Shown here piece after piece: positions 33,615-44,903 of a stretch of DNA of 64,000 bases (positions are counted from its first letter, which is position 1; the number at the start of each line of letters is the position of its first letter). The notes under the pieces were generated by a model. That model was not told the origin of the DNA, did not search any database, and saw only the letters and a program-made list of their open reading frames with translations. A program made the translations under genes and the position numbers. Source of the DNA: Scytalidium lignicola. Taxonomy: Eukaryota > Ascomycota > Leotiomycetes. The DNA lies in contig NCSJ02000024.1 of the NCBI GenBank assembly GCA_002812745.2, positions 174,209-238,208 on the forward strand, read 5' to 3'.

Positions 33615-35826
33615 ATGGACTCGCAATCTCCTCAAACATCTCAGTTGTCGTGGATCTCTGGGTCACGATCGCCTCCATCAACATCTCTTTTTGATGCTCT
33701 AGCCAATTCTCCCCCCGAGATAAGTAAAGCAGGTGTGCAATCGATGCCGTATAATTGTGTGTCGTCGATTTCAACCCTCCCAATTCGATCTGTTGAAAAT
33801 TCGCCGGCACCCTCTACCCCCTTCTCATGGAGCGCATTTCTTGTCACTAGAACTCCTTCGACATCCCCAGGTGGCGTTGAAACTCTATCATCTCGCATAG
33901 TTGTTAATCCTAGCAACCCTCCCACTATTGATGAAGTCGCAGCACAAGAATCCGATACGCCCTCGGGATGCAGGTCACTAGAGCAGCAACATCTACAGTC
34001 CATGACATCACAAATACGATTAAATTCATCCAATTGGGAGACTCACCGCGCTGAAATTAATAAGCTGTACATAGATGATGGTTTGTCATTAAAAAAGACA
34101 AGGAAGATAATGAAGGATAAGTATGGGTTCGATCCTTCGTAAGTCAACAGAACGAACTAATTCATGCTCAACAATGCTGACTATGTACTGTAAACCAGGA
34201 GGAAACAGTATACAGCAAAAATAAAAGAGTGGGGTTGGGTGAAGAACATCCCGGGCTTAAAGTCTAGTTGGATGCTCAGGAAAGCTGCCAAAAGAAAGGA
34301 GCAGCATCAAAAAGACACAATATTCCAATTTGGTGAACGTGAATGGACTATAGGTCGACTCAAAAGAAGTGAAAGAAGCGCAAGAGTGACAAAAGACCTT
34401 CAGATAGGGGGAACAGGTAGTTCCATCCTTTTTAATATGATCTAAGTAGCCTAACAGGAAAACAGACATTCCAACTCCATCTAACATCACCTACTCTACT
34501 CCGATCACCAGTAACAACGGCGGAATGGAACTCCTTCCATTTAGTCTTCAACCCCTTAAATCTACTGCACTGGTACCCTCCTCGCCATCACAAATCAGTC
34601 AAGTAGATCACTTACAATTAGTCTGGAATGATTATACAATACTAGATATAGAAAATATGTATCAAGAAGCTCAAATGTTAGTGAATATTGGAAAAGTGGA
34701 AGAGGCCGAGCCTAAACTACTCAAAGTACTAGCAGGCTTCAAGAATTTGCTAACGCCAACTCATGAAGATACAAACAAAGTAGCATTTTACTTAGCGGAT
34801 CTCTATGCTAGGAATAACCGCATGAAAGAAGCCGATAGAATTTTGAATCGACTAATTGATGCACACGTAACACAATGGGGTATCGATGATGAGAGAGTTA
34901 GACTAATCATTTCACATATTGCCGACTTATTTCACTGTTGGTCACGAACGGAAGACGCTATTACTCTTCTGAGCAGAGTAGCTGAACTGCATCAAAGGTT
35001 TCTAAGACACCGCACCTCTGAATCTTTCCAGCCAAGGCCAATCCAGCAAGAGACCATTCCTGTTCCAGAATTTTCAGGCGGAACTATATCTTCTGGGATA
35101 TTATCAAATATTAACCTGGAATCCATGACATGCGAAGATGATCCGACGCAGGTTACATATCAGATTAGGTTAGCAAAGGCACAAGTCCTTGAGAAAGGCG
35201 CAAAGGATAAAAATTCAGAGCAAGCATTATTAGACTTGAGCAAGCAGTGTAACAGATACCCCGAGAAACTTGCTCCTCAGATCTTCCAGGTTGATTGCGT
35301 GCTTCTATCACTCTACCAAACACTAAATGATACTACCAATATAGATAAGAGCCTGGAGGCTTCTGAGGAAACTTTTTGGATTATCATGAAGTCCAGGGCT
35401 GAAAAGTCCTTCTATCTTCTACAGGCAGCAGTTGATTTGATCGCTCTACACGTCAAGAATGGACGCTATGAGAGTGCAAACCTTATGTTTGAAGAAATCC
35501 AGTTAGTGAGCGTGAAATAATTTGGAATAGATGATCTAACAATCAATATTTTAATTAATATTAGTATTATTTACCAAAACGAGAAACGGTGGCATGAGGC
35601 TGAGCCTCGATTTGAACAGGCACTTGCGGCATCTATGACTGCGAGTGGTCTGGAGTCTAGTATGACACAACAGCTAGAAGAGGCTCTTGAGAACCGTTGT
35701 TATGTGGTAAAAGTCTTTGGAAGTCGCTGGCTGAGTTCACAAGCAACTAAATCTGAGCGCCATTGTCTTGGATGGGAATTTGGATGTAGTGATACCAGGA
35801 GCTTACTGAGCACTCTAACTTCTTAA
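33615..35826 (+). CDS. Clr5-domain protein with tetratricopeptide-like C terminus
   Basis: Exons 33615-34138, 34199-34416, 34466-35505 and 35584-35826 join in phase with introns of 60, 49 and 78 nt. The N terminus is Ser/Pro-rich and disordered. The Clr5 domain, a fungal DNA-binding-like module, spans the first intron: SSNWETHRAEINKLYIDDG, LSLKKTRKIMKDKYGFDPS, RKQYTAKIKEWGWVKNIPG. The third exon has helical repeats of TPR type: NMYQEAQMLVNIGKVEEAEP, NKVAFYLADLYARNNRMKEA, DAITLLSRVAELHQRF. The last exon (KRWHEAEPRFEQAL) adds another repeat-like helix pair. Clr5-TPR proteins are common and mostly uncharacterised in ascomycetes. The AAA ATPase 640 bp downstream has the same orientation. The last intron is less certain than the others. 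Confidence 0.85.
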
Positions 35827-36465
35827 AATAAAGTGAGACATGTTTTCACCAATATTTACCATGTTAGATCTAATGATAAGCCACTAATAAACCCTTGGGT
35901 GAGATTCTGAAATGTATCTAGATTTGGAGCTTAAGCATTCTATCAATGTTTTCAACAAATTCATATCTTCGTCATGAATAAAAATATTAGTACGTAGCAA
36001 TAATTAGATGAAGCATTGCCTAATACAAAATCTCATTAAATAACCTTCCGATATTTTGAGTTTGTATGAATGCATCTATCAATATGGATGGTGTCAAATA
36101 GTTGTATAATTAATTTAGATAATTACGGAAATTAACAAGACTGTGTGCTATTGTATGCCTAAATATTATAATGTTACACTACATATTCTATCTGCAATAT
36201 TCCCTGCCTGCTTCTACACGTATTAGACTAGATAATGCTACCCAGTTCCTTTGAAACTTCTTGTAGATGACTGACTGTAAAAAGCCTCTGACATAGGGCG
36301 TTAAATTATCTAAAGATCATATATACTTTAATATAACAACAAGGTGCTTCTTATCTAGCCATAAATATCTACTTGTAAGCTGATATATCAATAATAGCAT
36401 CAGTAACTGACATTTTTCTCAAACAGAAGACAGTCACGCAGAACCAGAATATAAAGTGTCTAGAC
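35827..36465. other. AT-rich intergenic region
   Basis: No gene. Separates the Clr5-TPR gene from the AAA ATPase gene. AT-rich throughout, with the presumed ATPase promoter in the last 150 bp. Confidence 0.4.
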
Positions 36466-38634
36466 ATGGATTTGTTTGATATCTCAAGTCCTGTTGATCT
36501 TCTTCAAGATCAATTTGCTGCCTTTGACCTGCCGGAGGAAAATTCAGAAATCAATACTGCCGGGCTCAAGTGTGAGCTGAAGACATATGAAGCACGCTAT
36601 AATGCGAGGGGAGAACGAGTAATTTTACAAGTAAGCACACGTCGTAAAATCGAGGAGCATACAACTAGGGATCATGAAACTGGTTTTATTGTGACGAGAC
36701 TTTTGACAGAGATAAAGCCTTGGAATGTACTCAGCTAGAAGTACAGTCTCCTCATGCTAAAACAGCGCTACGAAATGTTATCAGTCAATATCCAGGTATC
36801 AACTTTCATGCAAAAAGAATCATCATTCGCGACCTTCCGAAATGTATCTTTCATTATCGAATGAAACTTGGCGTATATAGGATGTCCCTTAACAACAACG
36901 ATGCAACTGATCACATCTTGTTTCTAATAGAATATATGAACCGGACCCTACAAATTCAAATGCTTGACTGGTTCAACATGATGGAGTCACCACTTATTCC
37001 CCCTGGCCTTTACTTCGAGGACCTCTGGATGGCATTCCGACCGGGTTGTCTCATTTATACTAGAATTGAGGGTGGAAATAGAGCATTTCAACTTCTGCAC
37101 ATGGAAAGATGTACTTGCACAAATCCTCATTGCGATAAAAAAAGTGGGTTCTTAAAGTCAAATACATCGCATACGATGGAACTGATTTTGGATTTGTCCA
37201 TCGGGAACTCTATATTCATCCATACGATGGTTACACACCTCTCAGAAATCTCTATGCGTTCCCTCTTGAATATCATCCTAATTATACCTCCATTAGTGGA
37301 GCTCTTCTAGCACGAGGCCAAAAATTTGTTAGTCTACAAGGAGTCCATTACCGAAGTTATCACGGTCTGGCATACACAATGCTTCCTTCCAGATCCGGAT
37401 CAGTCGTCACTGAAGATCCAGCAAGTTGTGGGGTGGTATGCTCAGAAACTGATAATAACCTAATAACACTAACAATATTTAGGTTAAGAGCCGCATCATG
37501 GTTGACACTAAAATGCTAGGGTTGATATTACCATTGAATAGAATTTTCCTCAATTCTCTCATGGACCCAGTGGCAGCTCAAAATAAAGTTCAGCCAACTT
37601 TCACAAATGACAACTACATGATATGTGATCGAACCATTCCAGGCTTCTGTTTCACTAATAAAAAGTGGCTTGCTTTTGATGTCGACTATATTAGGGATGT
37701 TGATTTCGACAAAAAGGCATTTGAAACATTGCTTTTACCATTGGATCAGAAAGAAATGATCCACTCCATGGTTAAAACCCATACAAATGATGATATTGGA
37801 TTCGATGACATTATAAAAGGCAAAGGTCGGGGATTAATTTTCTTGCTTCATGGTGTACCGGGGGTCGGCAAAACGCTCACAGCAGGCAAGTAATGGCTTT
37901 TCAATAACAAAACTTAATTGTTGCTAACTTAAATGCAGAGAGTATCGCAGATTATACGAGTCGACCTATATATATCTTCAGCGGCGGGGAGCTTGGTGTT
38001 GACGCAAATATTGTACAAAAAAANCTTAGCAGAGGCATTTCGACTTGCTACTAGCTGGAATGCTATTGTCCTCATTGATGAAGCAGACGTTTTCATGGAA
38101 CAGCGAAGTGAAAGTGATATAAAACGCAACAGTCTTGTCTCTGGTAAGCAATTTTAGAGAGTAATGTTAAAATGAAAGTCTAACCTTTCGTGTTCAGTAT
38201 TTCTCCGCCTGCTGGAATATTTTCAGGGGGTCCTATTTCTTACTACTAACCGGATCGGAGCATTCGACCGGGCCTTTAAATCCCGCATTCATCTTGCTAT
38301 TAAATACAATCCTTTAACAAAGGACTTTCGACGAGATCTTTGGCGCATGTTTATCACTAAGGCATGTTCTGGTGTCTGTCCTGATTGGTTGAACAACACT
38401 TCCTTAGACCAGCTTTCAACGCCAGAACTAAACGGCCGTCAAATCAAGAATATTATACGAATGGCGCAGGCATTAGCGCGGAGTGATAGAAATTCACTTC
38501 TTCTAAGACATGTAGATTTACCATTAACAGCAATGATATCGTTCGATAAAGATTTTGATCAAAANCGTTGCAAGGTTTGGAAACCAGGAATTCCGATCCA
38601 AACGGCAAAGAATCCAGGAGAACTGGGAACTTGA
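36466..38634 (+). CDS. AAA-family ATPase with fungal DUF7025-type N-terminal domain (assembly or real frameshifts)
   Basis: Large fungal AAA ATPase of unknown role. The N-terminal domain (36466-37435) includes LKTYEARYNARGERVIL, VQSPHAKTALRNVISQYPGI, PPGLYFEDLWMAFRPGCLIY and, in another frame, KYIAYDGTDFGFVHRELYI and KFVSLQGVHYRSYHG. The AAA domain has Walker A HGVPGVGKT, then SGGELGVDANIVQ and Walker B AIVLIDEADVF, sensor-1 FLTTNRIGAFDRAF and arginine-rich SRIHLAIKY. Frame changes occur near 36715 (one T short in CCTTGG) and in the A run at 37137-37143 (one A short), and the N at 38024 breaks frame unless removed. Introns: 37436-37483 region, a GC-AG intron at 37886-37938, and about 38142-38198. 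All three frame problems touch or sit near homopolymers, so assembly error is favoured over decay. Confidence 0.82.
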
Positions 38635-40971
38635 GTAGAGATACACACAGCAGCAGAATTACTGTTAACGGACTAGTAGTCCTGGATCCCATATTTGTTC
38701 TTGCTTCAGCTTTCTGATCCTTACCTAGTCAATATATTAATGTTTTAGCTATACTACTATTCTTTCGTGTGATTTAGACTCCCTCCAAGCAAGCCCTTTT
38801 ATTCTATTCTTTGTTCTTGCAGGCTCGCACCAACGTCAGCTTACTATTACCGTATCATTTAGGCAATACAATACCATGGAACCCCTCGGGTAGCGGTGCG
38901 CATCAAACCAAATCAAAATCTTTACCAGCTCATGCAGCTTTCATTGTTAGACGCGAAGTAGTACTCAATTTCGTGGGTTTCGCACTTCTTTCATTAAAAC
39001 CCTATCTTCCCCTGGAATCTACATCTCATTTTCTTCTAACATCCCTCTTGCTCCTTCTAGCCACATTATTGTTCCAAGAGATACAGATATTAACAGTGTG
39101 ATACCTCTAATTACAAGTTTTCCTTATGAGGTAATTATTAACATCTTATGAAAGTTTGATAACGTTTTTTCCATTTTTCTGTTCATGTTAATACGTTGTT
39201 ATTTTCTTTGTCAGTTAAGAAAAGCCCAGGTATGAAATATAATATTATATAATAATATGTAATTCTAGATTTGTTCTTTCACTTCATCATGACGATGGAA
39301 GTGTTAACATTTTTATGTCCTTGTATTGGATTCTCGATGTAGAGGCTACTTGACACTTTATACAATGATTTAGTTAAGTTTATTATTAACCGAAGAAGAT
39401 ATCGCTGGATATTATAATGAAAATGGGATATACTCATGATATAACCTACAGTATGGTATTTGACTTTATATCAAAGGCTTAGAATTTGCTCTGCCAGGCT
39501 GAACCTAGAATACACAACGATCTTTATCTATCTATTTTAGGGTATTTTTGCCTTTGTTGTGTCTTTTATCTGGTTAAAATGTGCTTTAACCTCTTTCGTG
39601 ACGAATAAGGAGATATACATGGTGCTTTTGAAGAAAGTCAAACTTAATAGTTTTCCTTTTTATATTTAACATGGGAGAACGAGCAGGCTGGCTGCATTCA
39701 TGATTTTCTCGAAAGAAAGATGTCTGAAGGTAAGTGGAACAAGGACTCATGCTGTCCATAATTACCCTTGTGCACAAGTTGATTTATTTGTTATCTAATA
39801 CTCAGACAGCTTCATTCGGTGTACTTGCCCATGATGTTGAGTTTGGAGAATATTCGATCAACTACCTCAGTGAAAGCCCAGACAATCAATGAGAGCAATC
39901 TTGCGTAAATCGGCTCCTGAATCTGGACATGGGTGAAGAATATAGATATATTGCTTGAGTTTGTTTTTTGGGTTCTGTAAGTTGCAAGTAAGTATATAGC
40001 ACAGCTATAATTGCTTATTAATATAAGATCTTAGAAATTGCATAAGGGAGTAAATAGGACGCTCCTAGACAAATAGTGATTATTTTATCTTCTTTGCCAA
40101 GCAACTAATAAGGGTGTCTAAATTATATAGGTGCTTCTTCCTTCATGGACTGAAATTGTATAAAGTGTGTAAAAAATCACAACTCTGTCAATAAAGCTGT
40201 TTTCAGTGATATTTGACCACATTTTATCGGTTATAAAATATGTGACACTTCTGAAAATAATTAGATATTTATACTAAAAAAAAGTTGTGATATGTGGTGC
40301 AGCCTACAGATACAACAATTAATTAAGTTCATGAGCGGATAATTAATTAAAGAAGAAGAAGAAGGAAAAGTTCATAAAAAAAAAAGGCAAAATTAAGAAT
40401 TAAATAGCAGATCAGTAGTGGAGATAAAAGTAGCGAGGTGATAATAAAATTCGACACTTCGTGGACAGAGAAATCCTAGCAAAGGCTGGCCATTAGAAAG
40501 GTGATTGATGGTATGGAAGGATTTTGAGAACGAGAGTGTGGGAGGTAAGGGGGAGCGGATAGCGGGGGACGACGGGAAGAGAAGATGAGGGACGGGACTT
40601 AAGCATCACGGGTTTTTGTGGGGCGTGATGCCGGGTCTAGAAATGGAAAATAGAGAAGATGAATAGGAGACAGGATGGACGTAGGTGGAAAGCAGGATGG
40701 AGAGCTCAAGCGGCCGCATAGAATGCCTAACGCTCTCAGAGGCTGCTGAGTGTGCTAGTGGGGCAGAAACAGCAGACACCACACCCGAGACTACACTAAT
40801 AAATGAATTGTAACTTAATTAAATAGATCAATGTTTAAAACAATGATTTTATTTGAACACATATGACTATCTCTATGGAATGCTCATTTCTTATAAAACA
40901 TAGTATAAAGGTTTCGCCAACAACTCGATTCAGGATTCGAACTGGCCCAAAAATCCGAACCCATCTGACTC
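38635..40971. other. 2.3-kb intergenic region
   Basis: A 96-codon plus-strand frame at 38811-39101 ends in a strongly hydrophobic stretch (LLTSLLLLLATLLF) and contains AHAAFIVRREVVLNFVGFAL. It could be a small membrane protein or the end of a spliced gene, but I cannot identify it. The remainder (39100-40700) is AT-rich, then purine-rich with GGGA words at 40530-40700; no further gene. Confidence 0.3.
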
Positions 40972-41420
40972 TCAATCCAAAGCCCTACGTTTATTAATAG
41001 TCCACTGATCAGGAATGGGTTCGATCTCTGGATGATATGTGCGCCCATGTCGCCACATCAAATCACGTCGCGTGAAAGCCCTATCACAGTGTGGACACTT
41101 GAATGGACGTTCTGCAGTATCTGTGAATGCACGGTTAACGATGCAACCAGCAAGCGAAGAATGAGGATGATGGTGACGGTTTGTTGGCTGAAACATCAAA
41201 TCGATCCATCCAGGGCGACCTAAAGGGGGAGGGGAAAGGGGAGTGTGCCCAACTTACGAGCTGTCTCGTGCATTCTGCGATGGTCATCCCGACTAAAACT
41301 CCGATCGCAAAACTGGCACTTGTATTTCTTCTCTGGAGCCAACGTGGGCTCGTCAATGGTCGTCTGCGCGTCATCACTAGCCATTTTGAAAAGTGCAGGT
41401 ACCCGGGGATGAGAGGTCAT
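40972..41420 (-). CDS. Small two-finger C2H2 zinc-finger protein
   Basis: Exon 1 (41384 or 41420 to 41258) and exon 2 (41120-40972) join in phase across a 137-nt intron. The result is a 91- or 103-residue protein with two adjacent classical fingers: KKYKCQFCDRSFSRDDHRRM then HETAH (C-x2-C-x12-H-x3-H), and FKCPHCDRAFTRRDLMWRHG...H (C-x2-C-x12-H-x4-H). Splicing restores the conserved HTAERPFKC linker between them, which supports the intron. Two ATGs are in frame (MTSHPRVPALFKM...); either could be used. Such minimal C2H2 proteins resemble the DNA-binding N terminus of larger fungal regulators (C2H2 plus fungal_trans), so this may be a truncated paralog. It has a 19-G tract about 40 bp upstream of the longer start. 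Confidence 0.82.
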
Positions 41421-42103
41421 GGCTCTTTCACAGAACAATAGTTGTAATCTAGCGCTGGCGGGGGGGGGGGGGGGGGGGTGAAGTTGAAAGTAAGACTTAA
41501 TTCTGCTGGTTTTGTCTTGGTAGTCCTTTGCACATACCATCTATTTATGGTAGTTGTGGGGAAAGCGATGAGCTCTGGTTAGTTCCCATTGTTTCGTAAT
41601 CATGCCTACTGTTGCCTACAGTTGCTGACAGGAACCCACTGTAGAGCTGTAGTACGGCCTGTTATAACCGAGTTAGAGGGGACCGGCTCTTCTATACTTG
41701 CCTACTGTATGGTAGTTAATTGAGTAGTTATTTCAAGATATTCTATAAGAACCAATTACGATCGATGCAATTAGCCTGTGCAACACATTGGGCTATTCCC
41801 GGGCCTAGTCTGCTAGTTCAATGAGAGTACGATGATTTTCAGAAGGGGTTCAGCCACAGGCTTCAACATAACATCAGAGGCTACGGGAAATATTTTAGCA
41901 AAGTTCAGCCGAGGTTCAGAATTAATCCGAGTACGGAGTACCCTAATTTACCTAGCTGTCGCTGGCCAGTATGCTATGACTTGGAGTACGGAAAACGACA
42001 CCTTCCAACACCAAGAAATGAAGGACATTCTCAGCGCCTAAAATCTCGCAACCAGGATACAGCTTCCTCAATAATAATAGCCAACTCCAAACATGCTAAA
42101 GAT
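41421..42103. other. Intergenic with a 19-G homopolymer
   Basis: Contains an uninterrupted G run at 41460-41478 just upstream of the two-finger gene on its template-opposite strand. A 69-codon frame at 41832-42041 is not recognisable. No other feature. Confidence 0.5.
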
Positions 42104-42838
42104 TTCCAACACTTTGTCAAATTGCCCCCTGAAATTTAAAATAGAGTATGGGAGATGGTAGCCGAGGAACTACGCGTCGTTGCTGTTAACGCCAAAACCA
42201 ACAGCGAGCTCCGTTCTTCCATCCCCCTAATTCTGCATGCGTGCTCTGGATCCCGAGCTATGGGTCTAAAGCACTCTCCTCTTGCTTTTTAATCACAACG
42301 ATTCGCTCTCAAGTGGACTGACACTTTCGAGCTACCGACGAGAGTCTATTTTGACTTTGAGTGCGACACGTTGTATTTCCGGGAGAACTGGAACAAAGAA
42401 CGTCAACGGAGCTTAGTGTTGTCTTTTACGATTTTATAATTTAGTAGATGAAGGCGACTTAAGAAAGGTGAGGGTTGGGTTTGATGTTAATGCTATGATA
42501 TGCTCGTTGAAAACGAGTGATGAGATGTATTACCTTGCTAACTTTGCGTTTTAGGATGCGCTTGAGATTCTGTATCTTGGTTATGAAGATGTGCAGTTAG
42601 GAAGTGACTGTCCGATTAGTTTTAGCGAGTTGGAGAGTAAAGATTATAAAAATTTTATGCAAAGATATAGAATGAATCCTTGTTAGAGAAATATGCATTG
42701 GTTACCGCAGGATGTTGAAGCTGCTGAGTACTTGAGAAATGAAGTGCTGATTGCGTATCATGGGATGCAGAAGAAGCCAGATTCATTTCTTAAGAAGCTT
42801 GAATTGATCACTTTCAATAATATAATTCGAAGAAGATA
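42104..42838 (+). pseudogene. 2EXR-domain protein relic
   Basis: One frame reads FQHFVKLPPEI, a TAA stop, then NRVWEMVAEELRVVAVNA, and continues in pieces with YFDFECDTLYFRENW, FSELESKDYKNFM and LPQDVEAAEYLRNEVLIAYH. The order PPEI-x-N-R-V-W-E...RVV and later FDxExDTLY is that of fungal 2EXR-domain proteins. The stop in the most conserved segment, further stops (for example near 42290 and 42440) and frame changes mark decay. No start codon or promoter can be assigned. Function of the family is unknown. Confidence 0.65.
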
Positions 42839-43595
42839 ATAAGCTTATTCTTATTAAACGTTGATAGTGTCAAAACGTCATGTTATAGTAACTCGTATCA
42901 TTAGGAATAACAACTCAGCGTTGAGTGTCAAGTTGCATTTCAAGATCCTGCTTATCTTCTTTATTTGACATCTTATTTGCGATTGCCTTGTTAATCTGTT
43001 GAGGGAAGGGCTAATTCCTAGAGATACTTTCGTCCAATTGTGTAACAGAAATATGGACATACAAAAATGTAGTTGAGTCTAGGCCTGAGCAAGGTGGTCT
43101 TTGTCTTCATGAGCGGAGGGCAGATGGGCAGATGAGGTAGCAGTTGTGTGCGATCTGGTCCAAGCTGAGAGTCAATAGACTAGGCAAAGTCAAGAATCTG
43201 ACAGTGAAGATCCGTAATTGCAGCGACAATCTTCCCAATCTCATTCTGTGGATTAGCCAACCGAGCGCAAGAATTTTGTCTCTGCCCCGGCTCAAGTAGG
43301 CGGGTGGCTCCATGAGGCTGGCTGGATATACTGCATAGCCAATCAATATTTGTTTGGACAGCCAGGATGCAATTTATTGAATAGCAATCATCCCAAAGGT
43401 GGCTCTGTCCTCCCACCTCAATATATTAAATGATACAAGATTGAAGCTGAAAATGTTGTCGGTCATTCGAGTATATCTGCGTCTCTTTCTCCTCTTCTCT
43501 CACCTTCTCACCTTCCCACCTTTCATAGTCCGATTGTGGGTTAAAGCTTCGTTTTATTAATTTTTTTCCAGAAAAAAAAAAANCCTTTGACAAAA
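42839..43595. other. Intergenic upstream of the SLATT-like gene
   Basis: No gene. Short minus-strand frames at 42878-43060 and 43107-43416 have no domain. A CT-rich tract at 43475-43530 and an A run with an N (43571-43583) precede the start codon at 43596. Confidence 0.35.
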
Positions 43596-44393
43596 ATGTC
43601 CTCAAAAGCCTTCTTTTCTCATACGGGAAAATCAGATCACGAGCATACACCACCACATCCTACTGCAGACTCATCCATAACACCTTCCAGCGGAGATGAG
43701 AAAGTAGGCGATCATATCCAGGTATCAGTCAGTTCAAAAACCCCGACAAATAGCCACAACAACAACAACAACAACAACAATAACCACCACCCATTTACGG
43801 ATCCTCTCAATGTCTTCCACTCAGCCCTCGGCATCCCGCCGCCCAAACCTCCAAAGCCGCGTCGCAACTGGCTAGGGCGCAAGAAACCCGTACCGGCTGA
43901 CCCTGAAAAGGCCCAACCAAAACTCTCTCCCCAGAACGTAGGCGTCTACCAAACAGTTGTCAACTGCGAGAAATGGGCTCGCTTCCGCTACCACTTCTGC
44001 AACAGCGTCGTAAGCATCGCCATGTTCCTCCAGATCGTTGTCGGTGCTTCCGTAACTGCTTTCGGCGCTGGCTCTGCCTCCCACGTCATAGTCACCGTGT
44101 TCGGCGCAGCGAATACAGCTCTTGCGAGTTTACTCGCTGTGTTGAAGAGCCAGGGATTGCCAAACCGCATTAGACAGGACTGGAATGGGTGGAGGGAACT
44201 GAGGGAGTATATCGAGGAGAGGGAGAGAGAAATTGAGATGCAAATCAGTGGGAAGGTAGAGGGGAAAAGTATTGATGTCTGGCAGGAGATTAAGGTGATT
44301 GAGGCGAGGTATAATGCTGTTCGGTTGACCGGGGAGGCGAATAGACCGGATAGTTATACCAAGGTCCCTCCACTTATGGTTATATCGAAATGA
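43596..44393 (+). CDS. SLATT-like two-transmembrane protein
   Basis: A 265-aa intronless protein starting at the ATG 43596. Residues 1-75 are disordered, Ser/Pro-rich, with an Asn run (NSHNNNNNNNNNHH) encoded by AAC repeats. A proline/basic stretch PPKPPKPRRNWLGRKK follows. The core, from about residue 115, is YQTVVNCEKWARFRYHFCN, a first hydrophobic helix SVVSIAMFLQIVVGASVTAF, and a second HVIVTVFGAANTALASLLAV, then LKSQGLPNRIRQDWNGWREL with a charged helix to the end. This is the layout of the fungal SLATT domain (SMODS- and SLOG-associating 2TM effector), proposed to form pores in conflict systems of bacteria and found in fungi. I know no experimental role in fungi. Family recognition is by pattern, so a search should confirm it. 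Confidence 0.78.
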   Translation: MSSKAFFSHTGKSDHEHTPPHPTADSSITPSSGDEKVGDHIQVSVSSKTPTNSHNNNNNNNNNHHPFTDPLNVFHSALGIPPPKPPKPRRNWLGRKKPVPADPEKAQPKLSPQNVGVYQTVVNCEKWARFRYHFCNSVVSIAMFLQIVVGASVTAFGAGSASHVIVTVFGAANTALASLLAVLKSQGLPNRIRQDWNGWRELREYIEEREREIEMQISGKVEGKSIDVWQEIKVIEARYNAVRLTGEANRPDSYTKVPPLMVISK

Positions 44394-44903
44394 GATTGAT
44401 TTTGGGACTTGGTTGATTATGAGCATTGATGATGTTGAGTTCTTTGGAGCATGACAACAATGGATGACGCTATATTTGACGAAGTTGTTCAACTGACTTC
44501 AGTTTTAGGCACTATTCCCTGAGTTTTGAAGTCTGTTTATTATGGATATGGGAGGATTCAGGTAAAAATTGAACTCTACAGTCATTTATATTTCCTTATT
44601 CCTAGAATATAACAATAACACTATAATAGTAATTATACGGTCTTATAAACCCCCATAATTCTTTTTTGAGAGTCTGCAACAAAGTGATATTCAAAAGTGA
44701 TTAGCGTCTGATTCCTGAATATAATTAGAGGAATTCATCTCGATTCCTAGCGATCCTCAAATCGAACAATCCCGCTAGTGAATATAGCGGACTTGAATGA
44801 TTCAATAGCAGGAATGGAGGTACAAATCCTGCGGAAGGAAAATTGTAGAAGTGAATACAACAAAGCAAGATACGACAACTACGATATAAAATAGCAAACA
44901 GCA
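44394..44903. other. Intergenic region before the acetyltransferase
   Basis: No gene. AT-rich, with the presumed promoter of the acetyltransferase at its right end. Confidence 0.35.

Noticed and set aside
38811..39101. Possible small GPI-anchor-synthesis-like membrane protein
   Set aside because: Hydrophobic but no motif that I can defend; left as unidentified within the intergenic entry.
40921..40985. GGATTCGAAC word suggesting a tRNA gene
   Set aside because: No matching A box, acceptor stem or anticodon arm at the required spacing.
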